A stretch of DNA of 64,000 nucleotides. Source: Streptococcus parasanguinis (lineage in GTDB: Bacteria; Bacillota; Bacilli; Lactobacillales; Streptococcaceae). The DNA lies in assembly GCF_023109675.1 (NCBI RefSeq), contig NZ_JALDUR010000008.1, positions 10,804-74,803 of the forward strand, read 5' to 3'. This document shows positions 55,385-64,000 of this stretch, in pieces. The notes under the pieces are model-generated. The model did no database searches. It was not told the origin of the DNA and saw only the letters and a list, made by a program, of their open reading frames with translations. A program made the translations under genes and the position numbers. Within the stretch, counting starts at the first letter, position 1, and the number at the start of each line of letters is the position of its first letter.

Positions 55385-55933
55385 TTACCTTCTCTCTACT
55401 CCCAAACGTTCCAAGACTTCTGGATAGAGCTTGTACTCTGTTTCGTGGATGCGCGTCTCGAAAGTATCAAGGGTATCCCCTTCAAGACGTGGCACACGGA
55501 CTTGTTTGATAACCTTACCGGTATCAACACCAGAATCCACCCAGTGAATGGTCACACCGCTCTCAGCAACACCTGCATTCCAAGCATCTTCAATACCATG
55601 AGCACCTGGAAATTCAGGGAGATAAGCCGGGTGAATATTGATGATACGGCCTTCATAAGCTGCTAGCAAGGTTGGGCCAACGATTTTCATATAACCGGCC
55701 AAACAAACCAAATCAATCTGGTGTTCATCCAAGAGTTTGACGACAGCTTCTTCATAAGCTGCTTTATTATCAAATTCCTTGAGTTCAAAGGCATGGCTCA
55801 CCACGCCTAGGTTTTTGGCACGTTCTATGACATAGGCATCACGGTGATCTGAAAAGACAAATTCTACTGGAAATTGTTCCGCAATCACCTGAAAGTTTGA
55901 ACCATTCCCGGAAGCAAAAACAGCGATTTTCAT
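55385..55933 (-). CDS. GAR transformylase
   Basis: This 182-residue PurN uses 10-formyl-THF to make FGAR. KIAVFASGNGSNFQVIAEQ at the start, LAGYMKIVGPTLL, and INIHPAYLPEFPGAHGIEDA with the catalytic His and Asn are diagnostic. It is separated from purM by a 184-base gap with a large hairpin. Confidence 0.96.
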   Translation of the reverse strand: MKIAVFASGNGSNFQVIAEQFPVEFVFSDHRDAYVIERAKNLGVVSHAFELKEFDNKAAYEEAVVKLLDEHQIDLVCLAGYMKIVGPTLLAAYEGRIINIHPAYLPEFPGAHGIEDAWNAGVAESGVTIHWVDSGVDTGKVIKQVRVPRLEGDTLDTFETRIHETEYKLYPEVLERLGVERR

Positions 55934-55985
55934 ATTCGATACAAAGGGACGTTTCGGCTAGCCGAACAGTTTCGTAGAAAAATAG

Positions 55986-56030
55986 GAAATCATTGCTGGG
56001 TGCTTACCCACAGAATGATTTCTCTTTTTT
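55986..56030. other. Large hairpin in the purM-purN gap
   Basis: GAAATCATT and AATGATTTC enclose an inner TGGGT/ACCCA stem; T-rich tracts on both sides (TCTTTTTT on plus, CTATTTTTC on minus) would let it act as a terminator or attenuator within the purine transcript. Confidence 0.6.
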
Positions 56031-56117
56031 CCTAGAAAATGAGTCCCGTGTTCAGTTAGGCTTGCTAACTAAACATTCCTTTCTACAATTTCTCCGTATA
56101 AAATGGTGATAGCACCA

Positions 56118-57137
56118 TTATTTAATCACCACACTTGCGCCATCTTTCTTCACAATCCGACCGATTTCATAAACAGGTTCGTTAAGAAGTTCTTTGACAC
56201 GTTCAACATTTTCTGGCTTCACCGCAAGCATGAGACCAATCCCCATGTTGAAGATTTCAAACATCTCTTCATGTTTGATTTGGCCATATTTTTCAAGGGC
56301 TTTGAAAATTGGAAGAACTGGCACTTTGCTTTCGTCAATTTCAGCAGCCAAGTCATCTGAGAACATACGTGGTACATTTTCGATGAAACCACCACCTGTG
56401 ATGTGGGCAATTCCGTTGACCAATTCTTCTTTGATGAGTGGCAATGCTGCTTTGACGTAGATACGAGTTGGTTCCAAAAGAACGTCTTTAAGTTTCTTCC
56501 CTTCCAATTCTGGGAGAACTTCTTCACCTGTGTAATCCGCAAAGACACGACGAACAAGTGAGTAACCATTTGAGTGGATACCGCTTGAAGCAAGTCCAAG
56601 AATCACATCCCCTTCAGCTACTTTTGAACCGTCGATGATTTGAGATTTTTCTGCAACACCGACAGCAAAACCTGCCAAATCATAGTCGTCTTCACCATAC
56701 ATACCAGGCATTTCAGCAGTTTCACCACCAATGAGAGCTGCACCAGCCTGCACACAACCTTCAGCAACACCAGCAACGACCTGTTCCAATTTAGCAGGTT
56801 CATTTTTACCAGTTGCAATATAGTCAAGGAAGTAAAGGGGCTCCGCACCTGCGGCGATGATATCGTTAACACACATAGCGACACAATCTTGACCGATGGT
56901 ATCGTGTTTGTCGTACTTAATAGCAAGCATGAGTTTAGTACCGACACCATCTGTACCTGAGATCAAAACAGGCTCTTTGACACCTGTTTTTGAAAGATCG
57001 AACATACCACCGAAGCCACCGAGAGCTCCCATAACACCTGCACGTTCCGTACGAGCCACGTGTTTTTTGATCCGTTCAACAACTTCATAACCTGCTTCAA
57101 CGTCCACACCCGATTGGGCATAAGCATTTTTAGACAT
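56118..57137 (-). CDS. AIR synthase
   Basis: This 339-residue PurM makes AIR from FGAM with [38 protein letters not shown], and [24 protein letters not shown] are typical. The ATG at 57137 ([10 protein letters not shown]) follows AGAGGAAAAAAT. Length and domain order are normal. Confidence 0.96.
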   Translation of the reverse strand: MSKNAYAQSGVDVEAGYEVVERIKKHVARTERAGVMGALGGFGGMFDLSKTGVKEPVLISGTDGVGTKLMLAIKYDKHDTIGQDCVAMCVNDIIAAGAEPLYFLDYIATGKNEPAKLEQVVAGVAEGCVQAGAALIGGETAEMPGMYGEDDYDLAGFAVGVAEKSQIIDGSKVAEGDVILGLASSGIHSNGYSLVRRVFADYTGEEVLPELEGKKLKDVLLEPTRIYVKAALPLIKEELVNGIAHITGGGFIENVPRMFSDDLAAEIDESKVPVLPIFKALEKYGQIKHEEMFEIFNMGIGLMLAVKPENVERVKELLNEPVYEIGRIVKKDGASVVIK

Positions 57138-57169
57138 AATTTTTTCCTCTTTTTTCTTCTGCACTAATC

Positions 57170-58609
57170 TTAATAGAAAGAAGTATGTTCTTTCAAACTT
57201 TCCACATAGCGTTCTTCGTAGTCATACAAAGGTGTTGGATATTTTCCATCAAAGTAAGCCACACAAAGACCGCCATTTGGGGCATCTGTATCGATTCCAA
57301 TAGAATCAATCAAGCCATCGATTGACAAATACGTCAAGCTATCTGCACCAATGATATCGCGTGTTTCCTCTACTGTATGATTGGCAGCAATCAATTCCTT
57401 ACGTGTTTGAATATCGATCCCGTAGAAACATGGGTAGGCAAGGGCTGGGCTACCGATTGCTACGTGGACCTCTGTAGCTCCTGCTTCTTTCAATAACTTC
57501 ACAATTCGACGTGATGTTGTCCCACGTACGATAGAATCATCAATCATGACAACCCGTTTGCCTTTCACGACACCGGATACGGCAGAGAGCTTCATCCGAA
57601 CCCCTTGCTCCCGTAGTTCTTGTGTTGGTTGGATAAAGGTCCGTTGGGTATATTGGTTTTTAATCAAGCCCATTTCATTTGGTAAGCCAGATTCTTCCGC
57701 AAATCCCATGGCTGCGCTAAGTGATGAATTAGGTACACCGACCACAATATCTGCTTCATGTTTGAATTCACGTGCCAATTGAGCCCCCATACGTTTACGG
57801 GCTGTATGGACATTGACCCCTTGGATATTGGAGTCTGGGCGGGCAAAGTAGATATACTCCATTGAGCAAACAGCCAATTGGGTGTCCGTTGTATAGTTAT
57901 CGTAAGTAATACCATTATCATCGATAATCACGACTTCACCTGGATTCACATCGCGGATCCACTCAGCACCAACCACTTCAAAGGCACAGGTTTCAGATGA
58001 AACCACGATAGCGCCATTGGCCATTTTCCCAATCGAAAGAGGACGGAAACCATTTGGATCCAAGGCCGCAATCAGCTTATCTTCCAGCATGAGAAGGTAA
58101 GCAAATCCACCTTTCACCGTATTCAAGGCTTCTTTCACCTTACCCATGAAGGATGGGTTGTGGCTCCGACGAATCAGGTGGGCCAAGATTTCTGAATCAG
58201 AAGTTGAGCTAAAGATCGCCCCGTTATTTTCCAACTCCCGTTTGAGGGACTTGGCATTGGTCAAATTCCCGTTGTGGGCAAGTCCAAACTGCGTATCATG
58301 AAAGCGAAAGAGGAAGGGCTGGATGTTATCCACCGAAGCTTCCCCAGCTGTCGCATAGCGAACATGGCCAATCGCTCCCGTTCCTGTCAACTTATCCAAG
58401 TTAGTAGGATTTCGAAATACTTCTGAGAGAAGACCCGTATCACGATACCGTTTTAATTGACCCGCATCATTCGAAAGGATCCCCGCCCCTTCTTGACCAC
58501 GGTGTTGAAGACTGTGTAATCCGAAATAAGTCAGTTTTGCAGCATCTGGGTGTCCCCAGATCCCAAAAATACCACATTCTTCATTAAGAGATTTAACTTC
58601 GTATGTCAT
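57170..58609 (-). CDS. Amidophosphoribosyltransferase
   Basis: This 479-residue PurF is the first committed enzyme, forming phosphoribosylamine from PRPP and glutamine. It has a short propeptide ending before the N-terminal nucleophile Cys12 ([11 protein letters not shown]), the glutaminase domain to about 240, and a PRPP-binding site [20 protein letters not shown] near 345-365. It follows purL by 12 bases. Confidence 0.97.
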   Translation of the reverse strand: MTYEVKSLNEECGIFGIWGHPDAAKLTYFGLHSLQHRGQEGAGILSNDAGQLKRYRDTGLLSEVFRNPTNLDKLTGTGAIGHVRYATAGEASVDNIQPFLFRFHDTQFGLAHNGNLTNAKSLKRELENNGAIFSSTSDSEILAHLIRRSHNPSFMGKVKEALNTVKGGFAYLLMLEDKLIAALDPNGFRPLSIGKMANGAIVVSSETCAFEVVGAEWIRDVNPGEVVIIDDNGITYDNYTTDTQLAVCSMEYIYFARPDSNIQGVNVHTARKRMGAQLAREFKHEADIVVGVPNSSLSAAMGFAEESGLPNEMGLIKNQYTQRTFIQPTQELREQGVRMKLSAVSGVVKGKRVVMIDDSIVRGTTSRRIVKLLKEAGATEVHVAIGSPALAYPCFYGIDIQTRKELIAANHTVEETRDIIGADSLTYLSIDGLIDSIGIDTDAPNGGLCVAYFDGKYPTPLYDYEERYVESLKEHTSFY

Positions 58610-58621
58610 TTTGTATACCTT

Positions 58622-61600
58622 TTATTTTCCAGTAAAGTATTTAACCGCTGATGCAAAGAGATGTTGGTCTTTATTTCCTGGAATATTTTGGAAGAGACCG
58701 TCTTCGAAACGTTCTGAGTGACCCATCTTCCCAATAATTTGACCGTTCTTACTTGTGATACCTTCGATAGCATTCACAGATCCATTTGGATTGTATTTAG
58801 AATCCATGCTTGGTTTACCTTCGAAGTCAACATATTGGGTAAAGATTTGACCATTGTCGCGAAGCTCTGCAAACTCCTCAGCTGTCACGACAAATTTACC
58901 TTCACCATGTGATACTGGGATAGCATGAATGTCACCAACTTCTACTCCGGCAAGCCATGGTGAGTTGGTGTTGGCAATACGTGTTTCAACCATCTTAGCC
59001 ATGTGTTGGTTGGCATCATTGTAGAAGAGGGTTGGACTGGTGCCACTTGCATCTTCAAAGTTACCATATGGAAGAAGACCTGATTTGACAAGGGCTTGGA
59101 ATCCGTTACAGATACCAATAATCAAACCACCACGTTCGATGAAGCTATCAATGGCTACACGTACTTTTTCATTAAGCAAGATGTTAACGATAAATTTAGC
59201 TGATCCATCTGGTTCATCCGCTGCTGAGAAGCCACCTGCAAAGAAGATAATGTTAGCTTTTTCGATATTGTCAACCATAGTGTCAACAGACTTGACAATC
59301 GCTTCTTCATTCAGTGTGACAAATGGTACCAAGTTGACTTTTGCACCTTCTTTTTCAAAGGCCTTAGCTGAATCGTACTCAGAGTTAGTACCTGGGAATA
59401 CTGGGATGTAAACCACTGGTGTATCAACTGTTTCTTTAGCTTTGATCACAGCATCTGATACCACAGCTGGTACTTCTTCCAACTCCGTTGCCTGTGCAAA
59501 TTCCGTTGGGTAAACTTCTTCCAATTTACCTTGGAAAGCACTGTCAAGTTTGTGTCCATCAAGCGTTACACCATTGACAGTAAGTGTAAAGTCAGCTACT
59601 GTTTGTCCGATCTTAGCAACACCTGCAATTTCTTCAGGCGATGTGAAGACGAATCCACCCAATTGGGCTGTCAAGCTAGTGTCAAGGTCAGCTAATTCGA
59701 CATTTGCTCCGATATGGTTCCCAAATGTTGCAAGTGCAAGAGCTTCAACCACACCACCATATTTAACAGCTGATGCAGCTGTCACTTTGTGGTCAGCTTG
59801 GATGGCTTCAAATTGAGTAAAGTTAGACTTGATAAGTTCGAAGTCAATTTCTTGTGCCAAAGCTTGACCAGGAATGTAGTAAATATTTTCACCAGCAGCT
59901 TTGAATTCTGGAGAAAGAACCTTACGGCTATCTGCAGTTGTTACCCCAAAAGCAACCAAGGTTGGTGGTACGGTTAATTCTTCAAAGGTTCCAGACATCG
60001 AGTCTTTCCCACCGATAGATGGCAAACCAAGTTGAATCTGAGCCTCGATGGATCCAAGAAGAGCAGCTACTGGTTGACCAAAACGCTCTGCTTGTTTATC
60101 CATACGCTCGAAGTATTCTTGATAAGAGAAACGAGCCTTAGACCAGTTGGCACCAGCAGCAACCAAACGAGCAGTTGCTTCGATGACCGCATAAGCCGCA
60201 CCATGATATGGAGACCATTCTGCTACATAAGGGTTGAATCCTTGCGCCATGACAGAAGCAGTTGTTGTCACGCCGTGTTGAACTGGCAATTTCTGTACAG
60301 AAGCTTCCGTTGGTGTGATTTGGTAGCGACCACCGAGTGGGTGATTAACTGTTGAACGACCAACTGAGCTATCAAAGATGGTTTGTAACCCTTTTTGACT
60401 GGCATGATTCAGGTCAGCCAAGACTTCAAGAGTATCCACTTCGAGGGTTTCAGCAGATGTTTGACGTTCTTCTGGAAGCTTGACATCCTTGTCAACCACC
60501 TTAGCATCTACAACCACACGTACACCGTTTGTATCAAGGAAACGACGTTCCAAATCAACGATGGTTTCACCATTCCAGTGCATGACAAGATTTGGTTTCT
60601 CCGTCACTGTCGCAACGACAACAGCATCAATATTTTCTTTGTTACATTCAGCAACGAAGGCATCTACATCTTCTGGACGAACCACTACAGCCATCCGTTC
60701 TTGAGATTCTGAGATAGCAATTTCTGTACCGTTCAAACCTTGGTATTTCAATGGCACTTTGTCTAGATCAATTTCAAGACCATCTGCCAATTCACCGATA
60801 GCCACACAGACACCACCGGCACCAAAGTCATTTGATTTCTTGATCAGACGTGTCACTTCCCCATTACGGAAAAGACGTTGAATCTTACGTTCTTCGATGG
60901 CATTCCCTTTTTGAACCTCAGCACCAGCTGTTTCAACAGACTCAACTGTTTGAACTTTAGATGAACCTGTCGCACCACCGACACCGTCACGTCCAGTCTT
61001 CCCACCGAGAAGAATCACGACATCACCAGCTTCAGGTTTTTCACGGACCACATTTTCCTTAGGAGCCGCACCGACAACTGCACCTAGCTCCATACGCTTA
61101 GCAACGAAACCTGGGTGGAAGTATTCACGAACATAAGTTGTTGCAAGACCAATTTGGTTACCATATGAAGAATAACCATGAGCTGCTGTTTTAGAAATCA
61201 CTTGTTGTGGCAATTTACCAGCGCGAGTTTCTGAAATTGGAGCCGTGATATCACCAGCACCTGAGATACGCATGGCTTGGTAAACGTATGAACGACCTGA
61301 CAATGGGTCACGAATGGCACCACCGATACAAGTAGCCGCTCCACCAAATGGTTCAATCTCCGTTGGGTGGTTGTGTGTTTCATTCTTGAACATAAGAAGC
61401 CATGGTTCTTTGACACCATTGACATCCACTTCAATTTCAACTGAGCAGGCATTGATTTCATCAGACACTTCCATGTCATCCAAACGACCATTAGCACGCT
61501 CATAACGGCCAAAAATAGTCGCCATATCCATCAAGGTTTGAGGTTTTTCTGTACGTCCCAACTCATCACGCATGGCAATATACTTGTCATAAGTCGCTTG

Positions 61601-62347
61601 CAATTGTTTTTCAAATTTAGAAGCTGAGAAGTCGATGTTTTTCAACTCAGTTTCGAAAGTTGTGTGACGGCAGTGGTCAGACCAGTAAGTATCCAAAACC
61701 TTCAACTCAGTCTCAGTCGGTACACGTCCAATGGATTTGAAGTAATCTTGAATGAAGAGAAGGTCATCCACTTCCATTGCCAATCCTTGCTCAGCCTTAT
61801 ACTGTGCAAAATCTTCTGCCGTATAAGTTTCAAAGAAATCCAAGCTTGGAATGGTCTTGTCAGACTCAGAGAAATCCTGTTTTGCAATACCAACAGTGAT
61901 ATCTTTGAAACGAGAATCCACTGGGTTCAAAAGGTAGTTTTTAACAGCTTCCAACTCATTCACATCGATATCCTTGTTAACCAAGTACAATTGCGCTGTA
62001 TTCACTGTTACGTCATTTGAACTACCAAGCAAAAGCAAAGCTTCTTGTGAAGATGCCGCACGTTGGTCAAATTGACCCGGCAAACTTTCGATCGCAAAGA
62101 AAGCATATTTCTCAAGATCAGCCTGAACCGCAGCCTCGTCCAAAACAGTATCAGTCACTTGCTCAGAGAAGATGTGTTTTTCCGCACGCGCAAACAAGTC
62201 CTCTGCCAAACCAAAAACATCGTAAACCTGAACAATCCGAAGATCCTTCAAGGTTTTCAACTGAAGATTATGCTGCAATTCTTTTACTAAAGAGTCCGAT
62301 TTCACACGAAAATCAGCTTTTTTCTCAACGAAAATACGTTTATCCAT
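58622..62347 (-). CDS. FGAM synthase, large single-chain form
   Basis: This protein of about 1241 residues combines the PurL synthase and PurQ glutaminase. The synthase has SDHCRHTTF, FKNETHNHPTEIEPFGGAATC and DRDGVGGATGSSK-like blocks; the C-terminal glutaminase has IGICNGFQALVKSG with the catalytic cysteine and VSHGEGKF. It converts FGAR to FGAM. The large single-chain form, instead of separate PurS/Q/L, is usual in streptococci. The ATG at 62347 (MDKRIFVEKK) follows AAAGGAAAT; the frame extends eight codons upstream. Confidence 0.97.
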   Translation of the reverse strand: MDKRIFVEKKADFRVKSDSLVKELQHNLQLKTLKDLRIVQVYDVFGLAEDLFARAEKHIFSEQVTDTVLDEAAVQADLEKYAFFAIESLPGQFDQRAASSQEALLLLGSSNDVTVNTAQLYLVNKDIDVNELEAVKNYLLNPVDSRFKDITVGIAKQDFSESDKTIPSLDFFETYTAEDFAQYKAEQGLAMEVDDLLFIQDYFKSIGRVPTETELKVLDTYWSDHCRHTTFETELKNIDFSASKFEKQLQATYDKYIAMRDELGRTEKPQTLMDMATIFGRYERANGRLDDMEVSDEINACSVEIEVDVNGVKEPWLLMFKNETHNHPTEIEPFGGAATCIGGAIRDPLSGRSYVYQAMRISGAGDITAPISETRAGKLPQQVISKTAAHGYSSYGNQIGLATTYVREYFHPGFVAKRMELGAVVGAAPKENVVREKPEAGDVVILLGGKTGRDGVGGATGSSKVQTVESVETAGAEVQKGNAIEERKIQRLFRNGEVTRLIKKSNDFGAGGVCVAIGELADGLEIDLDKVPLKYQGLNGTEIAISESQERMAVVVRPEDVDAFVAECNKENIDAVVVATVTEKPNLVMHWNGETIVDLERRFLDTNGVRVVVDAKVVDKDVKLPEERQTSAETLEVDTLEVLADLNHASQKGLQTIFDSSVGRSTVNHPLGGRYQITPTEASVQKLPVQHGVTTTASVMAQGFNPYVAEWSPYHGAAYAVIEATARLVAAGANWSKARFSYQEYFERMDKQAERFGQPVAALLGSIEAQIQLGLPSIGGKDSMSGTFEELTVPPTLVAFGVTTADSRKVLSPEFKAAGENIYYIPGQALAQEIDFELIKSNFTQFEAIQADHKVTAASAVKYGGVVEALALATFGNHIGANVELADLDTSLTAQLGGFVFTSPEEIAGVAKIGQTVADFTLTVNGVTLDGHKLDSAFQGKLEEVYPTEFAQATELEEVPAVVSDAVIKAKETVDTPVVYIPVFPGTNSEYDSAKAFEKEGAKVNLVPFVTLNEEAIVKSVDTMVDNIEKANIIFFAGGFSAADEPDGSAKFIVNILLNEKVRVAIDSFIERGGLIIGICNGFQALVKSGLLPYGNFEDASGTSPTLFYNDANQHMAKMVETRIANTNSPWLAGVEVGDIHAIPVSHGEGKFVVTAEEFAELRDNGQIFTQYVDFEGKPSMDSKYNPNGSVNAIEGITSKNGQIIGKMGHSERFEDGLFQNIPGNKDQHLFASAVKYFTGK

Positions 62348-62410
62348 TTTATTTCCTTTATTTCTATTCAAACATGTTATCGAAGACGAAGGTTTTCCGT
62401 TTCAAAAAGA

Positions 62411-63118
62411 TTACTTCAAGCCCTGTAATTTCTCCAATACAACCTGATATACATCCGTTAAACTGCCCAAGTCCCTACGGAAAACATCCTTGTCCATATG
62501 GTGCCCTTCCGCATCCCAAAGGCGGCAGTTATCTGGTGAAAATTCATCTGCCAAGATTATTTTGCCATCCTTATCAAAACCGAATTCCAATTTGAAGTCA
62601 ATCAAACGAAGACCAATTTGTGCAAACCAATCTTTCAGCAATTCATTGATACGACGCGTTTCTTCCTTGATATAGGCAATTTGTTCGTCGTTAGCAATAT
62701 CCAAAAACTTCACATGCTCATCATTGATGAATGGGTCATCCAAATCATCGTTCTTATAGTAAAATTCAACGATTGGAGTTTTTAAGTCCAAACCTTCTTC
62801 AACGCCAAACCGTTTTGAGAAAGACCCTGCAGTCACGTTACGAAGAACAACCTCCAAAGGAATAATTCTCACTTTCTTGTTTAGTTGTTCAGTATCAGAA
62901 ATACGTTCGATAAAGTGCGTCGCAACACCCGCAGCATTCAATTTTTCAAAAATAAGAGACGAAATCTGATTATTTAGCACACCTTTTCCTTTAATCGTCT
63001 CCTTACGAGCCCCATTTAGCATGGTTGCCTGGTCCTTATAGACCGACTTAATCACATGTTCGTCCTCAGTAGTATAGATATCCTTAGCTTTTCCAGTATA
63101 AATCAGTTGATTGGTCAT
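62411..63118 (-). CDS. SAICAR synthetase
   Basis: This 235-residue PurC joins aspartate to [54 protein letters not shown] and [20 protein letters not shown] are diagnostic. It is the first gene of the purine operon, with a promoter and PurR-type boxes just upstream. Confidence 0.97.
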   Translation of the reverse strand: MTNQLIYTGKAKDIYTTEDEHVIKSVYKDQATMLNGARKETIKGKGVLNNQISSLIFEKLNAAGVATHFIERISDTEQLNKKVRIIPLEVVLRNVTAGSFSKRFGVEEGLDLKTPIVEFYYKNDDLDDPFINDEHVKFLDIANDEQIAYIKEETRRINELLKDWFAQIGLRLIDFKLEFGFDKDGKIILADEFSPDNCRLWDAEGHHMDKDVFRRDLGSLTDVYQVVLEKLQGLK

Positions 63119-63151
63119 GACTTTGTTCGCCTTTCGTATTTTATCACCTTC

Positions 63152-63216
63152 ATTCTATCACATACAAAGTGTATTTTCAATAAAATTCCGTACAATATAA
63201 GCAGAATCCGAATAAA
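63152..63216 (-). promoter_or_regulatory. Purine operon promoter and PurBox-like sites
   Basis: On the minus strand TTGAAA (63175-63180), 17 bases and TAGAAT (63152-63157) form the promoter. Just upstream, 63184-63196 (AATTCCGTACAAT, plus strand) fits the lactococcal/streptococcal PurBox AWWWCCGAACWWT at 12 of 13 positions, and a second weaker CCGAA box starts 20 bases further (63204-63216). The same orientation and phase suggest PurR binding with PRPP. Confidence 0.72.
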
Positions 63217-63221
63217 AAGGA

Positions 63222-63260
63222 CAGAAAAAAAGATCATCCAGAATAATCTCTGAACGATCC
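63222..63260 (-). terminator. Terminator of the plsX-acpP unit
   Basis: GATC..CAGA and TCTG..GATC form a stem with a small internal loop, followed by T7 on the minus strand, just after the acpP stop. Confidence 0.75.
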
Positions 63261-63268
63261 CTTTTTCA

Positions 63269-63517
63269 TTAGTGACCAGCAGTTCGTTTTTCGATATAGT
63301 CGACAACATCCCCTACTGTGTTAAATTCATCAATAGCCTTGTCCGGAATCTCAATTTGGTATTCATCCTCAAGATTGATAATAAATTCCATCAATTCAAC
63401 AGAATCCGCCTGTAAATCCTTACGTAAGTCAGATTCCAAAGATACTTGAAAGTCTGGACCCTTGCGATCTTTGAGAAATTCCTCAATTGTAACTAAAATT
63501 TCGTTTTGTTTACTCAT
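63269..63517 (-). CDS. Acyl carrier protein
   Basis: This 82-residue acidic four-helix protein has the phosphopantetheine serine at residue 39 (LQADSVELMEF) and the acidic recognition helix after it. The DSVE form differs slightly from the usual DSLD. It carries acyl chains in fatty acid or phospholipid synthesis and follows plsX by three bases, so the pair probably works in phosphatidic acid synthesis. Confidence 0.92.
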   Translation of the reverse strand: MSKQNEILVTIEEFLKDRKGPDFQVSLESDLRKDLQADSVELMEFIINLEDEYQIEIPDKAIDEFNTVGDVVDYIEKRTAGH

Positions 63518-63520
63518 ACA

Positions 63521-64000
63521 TTACCCTTCCTTCGATAATTCCTTCACTGATTTTCCAACAACATCTGTCTCTAACATGGTCCGAATCTGACGAATCGTGC
63601 TATAGACAGCTTTGGCATCACTCGAACCATGCGTTTTAACAACAGGTGCTTGAAGACCAAACAAGACCGCTCCTCCAACATCTGAGAAATCCAAGGTTTG
63701 CTTCAATGATTTCAAACGGTCCTTGAGCAGAAAAGCTCCTAATTTCGCCTTCCAGTTTCCAGTGGCAATCGCTTGTTTCAATTGCTTCAAGATCCCAAAA
63801 GCCGTTCCTTCCATCGTTTTCAAGACAGCGTTTCCTGTAAAACCATCCGCCACAACGACATCAGCAACGCCATCCATCAAGTCACGCGCTTCCACGTTTC
63901 CAACAAAATGAATCGACTCATCTTCAGATAACAATTGGTAGGTTTCCTTGCGCAAAGGATCTCCCTTACTAGCTTCTGTCCCATTGTTCAATAGACCCAC
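63521..64000 (-). CDS. Phosphate acyltransferase PlsX, C-terminal part
   Basis: The visible 159 residues are the C-terminal half of Pls[39 protein letters not shown] and [20 protein letters not shown]. PlsX makes acyl-phosphate from acyl-ACP for phospholipid synthesis. The 5' part lies beyond the window. Adjacent to acpP, as in other streptococci. Confidence 0.95.
   Translation of the reverse strand: MGLLNNGTEASKGDPLRKETYQLLSEDESIHFVGNVEARDLMDGVADVVVADGFTGNAVLKTMEGTAFGILKQLKQAIATGNWKAKLGAFLLKDRLKSLKQTLDFSDVGGAVLFGLQAPVVKTHGSSDAKAVYSTIRQIRTMLETDVVGKSVKELSKEG

Noticed and set aside
63207..63214. TCCGAATA, the same octamer as the com-box candidate, upstream of purC
   Set aside because: It is on the plus strand with no plus-strand gene after it, lacks the T-rich tract, and fits better as part of the second PurBox. 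It does show that the octamer alone is not specific.

Overview
The window is a stretch of a Streptococcus chromosome, most likely a viridans-type species near the mitis, sanguinis or parasanguinis groups. The evidence is gene content and order: a plsX-acpP-purC-L-F-M-N-H-D-E-K-B purine locus, a bgaR/bgaC-PTS locus directly beyond purB as in pneumococcus, a ruvB / LMW-PTP / MORN / acyltransferase / adhE block as in S. pyogenes, a V-type ATPase operon, and a Sip-like LysM surface protein. Base composition, AAGGAGG ribosome sites and TTGnnn-17-TATAAT promoters fit a low-GC Firmicute. No rRNA, tRNA, CRISPR array, transposase or phage gene was seen.

Layout. (1) 1-3660: intergenic repeats, an MFS transporter, and a Sip-like LysM protein with a WalR/VicR-type box. 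(2) 3663-12962, minus: a nine-subunit V-type ATPase operon with one GNAT acetyltransferase inserted. The rotor subunit keeps all the sodium ligands known from Enterococcus hirae. (3) 13170-21396: a sialic-acid catabolism locus with an RpiR regulator, ROK kinase, neuraminate lyase, epimerase, YhcH protein, and an ABC importer lacking its own ATPase. (4) 21490-27660: two alcohol dehydrogenases, the second being AdhE behind a Rex/cre control region, and between them three small helical-protein genes. (5) 27753-32147: acyltransferase, MORN protein, LMW phosphatase, a frameshifted nucleotidyltransferase and ruvB. (6) 32171-35805: three lipoprotein genes carrying four copies of one unrecognised domain, bracketed by related intergenic repeats. 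(7) 35889-43570: a beta-galactosidase / mannose-family PTS / AgaS / GalM operon with a divergent GntR regulator. (8) 43876-63216: the purine genes, interrupted by accessory genes, including a plus-strand CHAP hydrolase of LytF type behind a com-box-like element and an orphan ATP-grasp gene. (9) acpP and the 3' part of plsX close the window.

How it works together: the window is dominated by host-glycan foraging (sialic acid import and breakdown; exo-beta-galactosidase with a PTS), fermentative NADH disposal (AdhE and a Zn-ADH), sodium homeostasis (V-ATPase) and de novo IMP synthesis. The accessory pieces most worth study are the lipoprotein island with its flanking repeats, the three-gene helical cluster, the competence-type hydrolase inside the purine locus, and the compound repeat that carries a hairpin and ribosome-site-led mini-ORFs.
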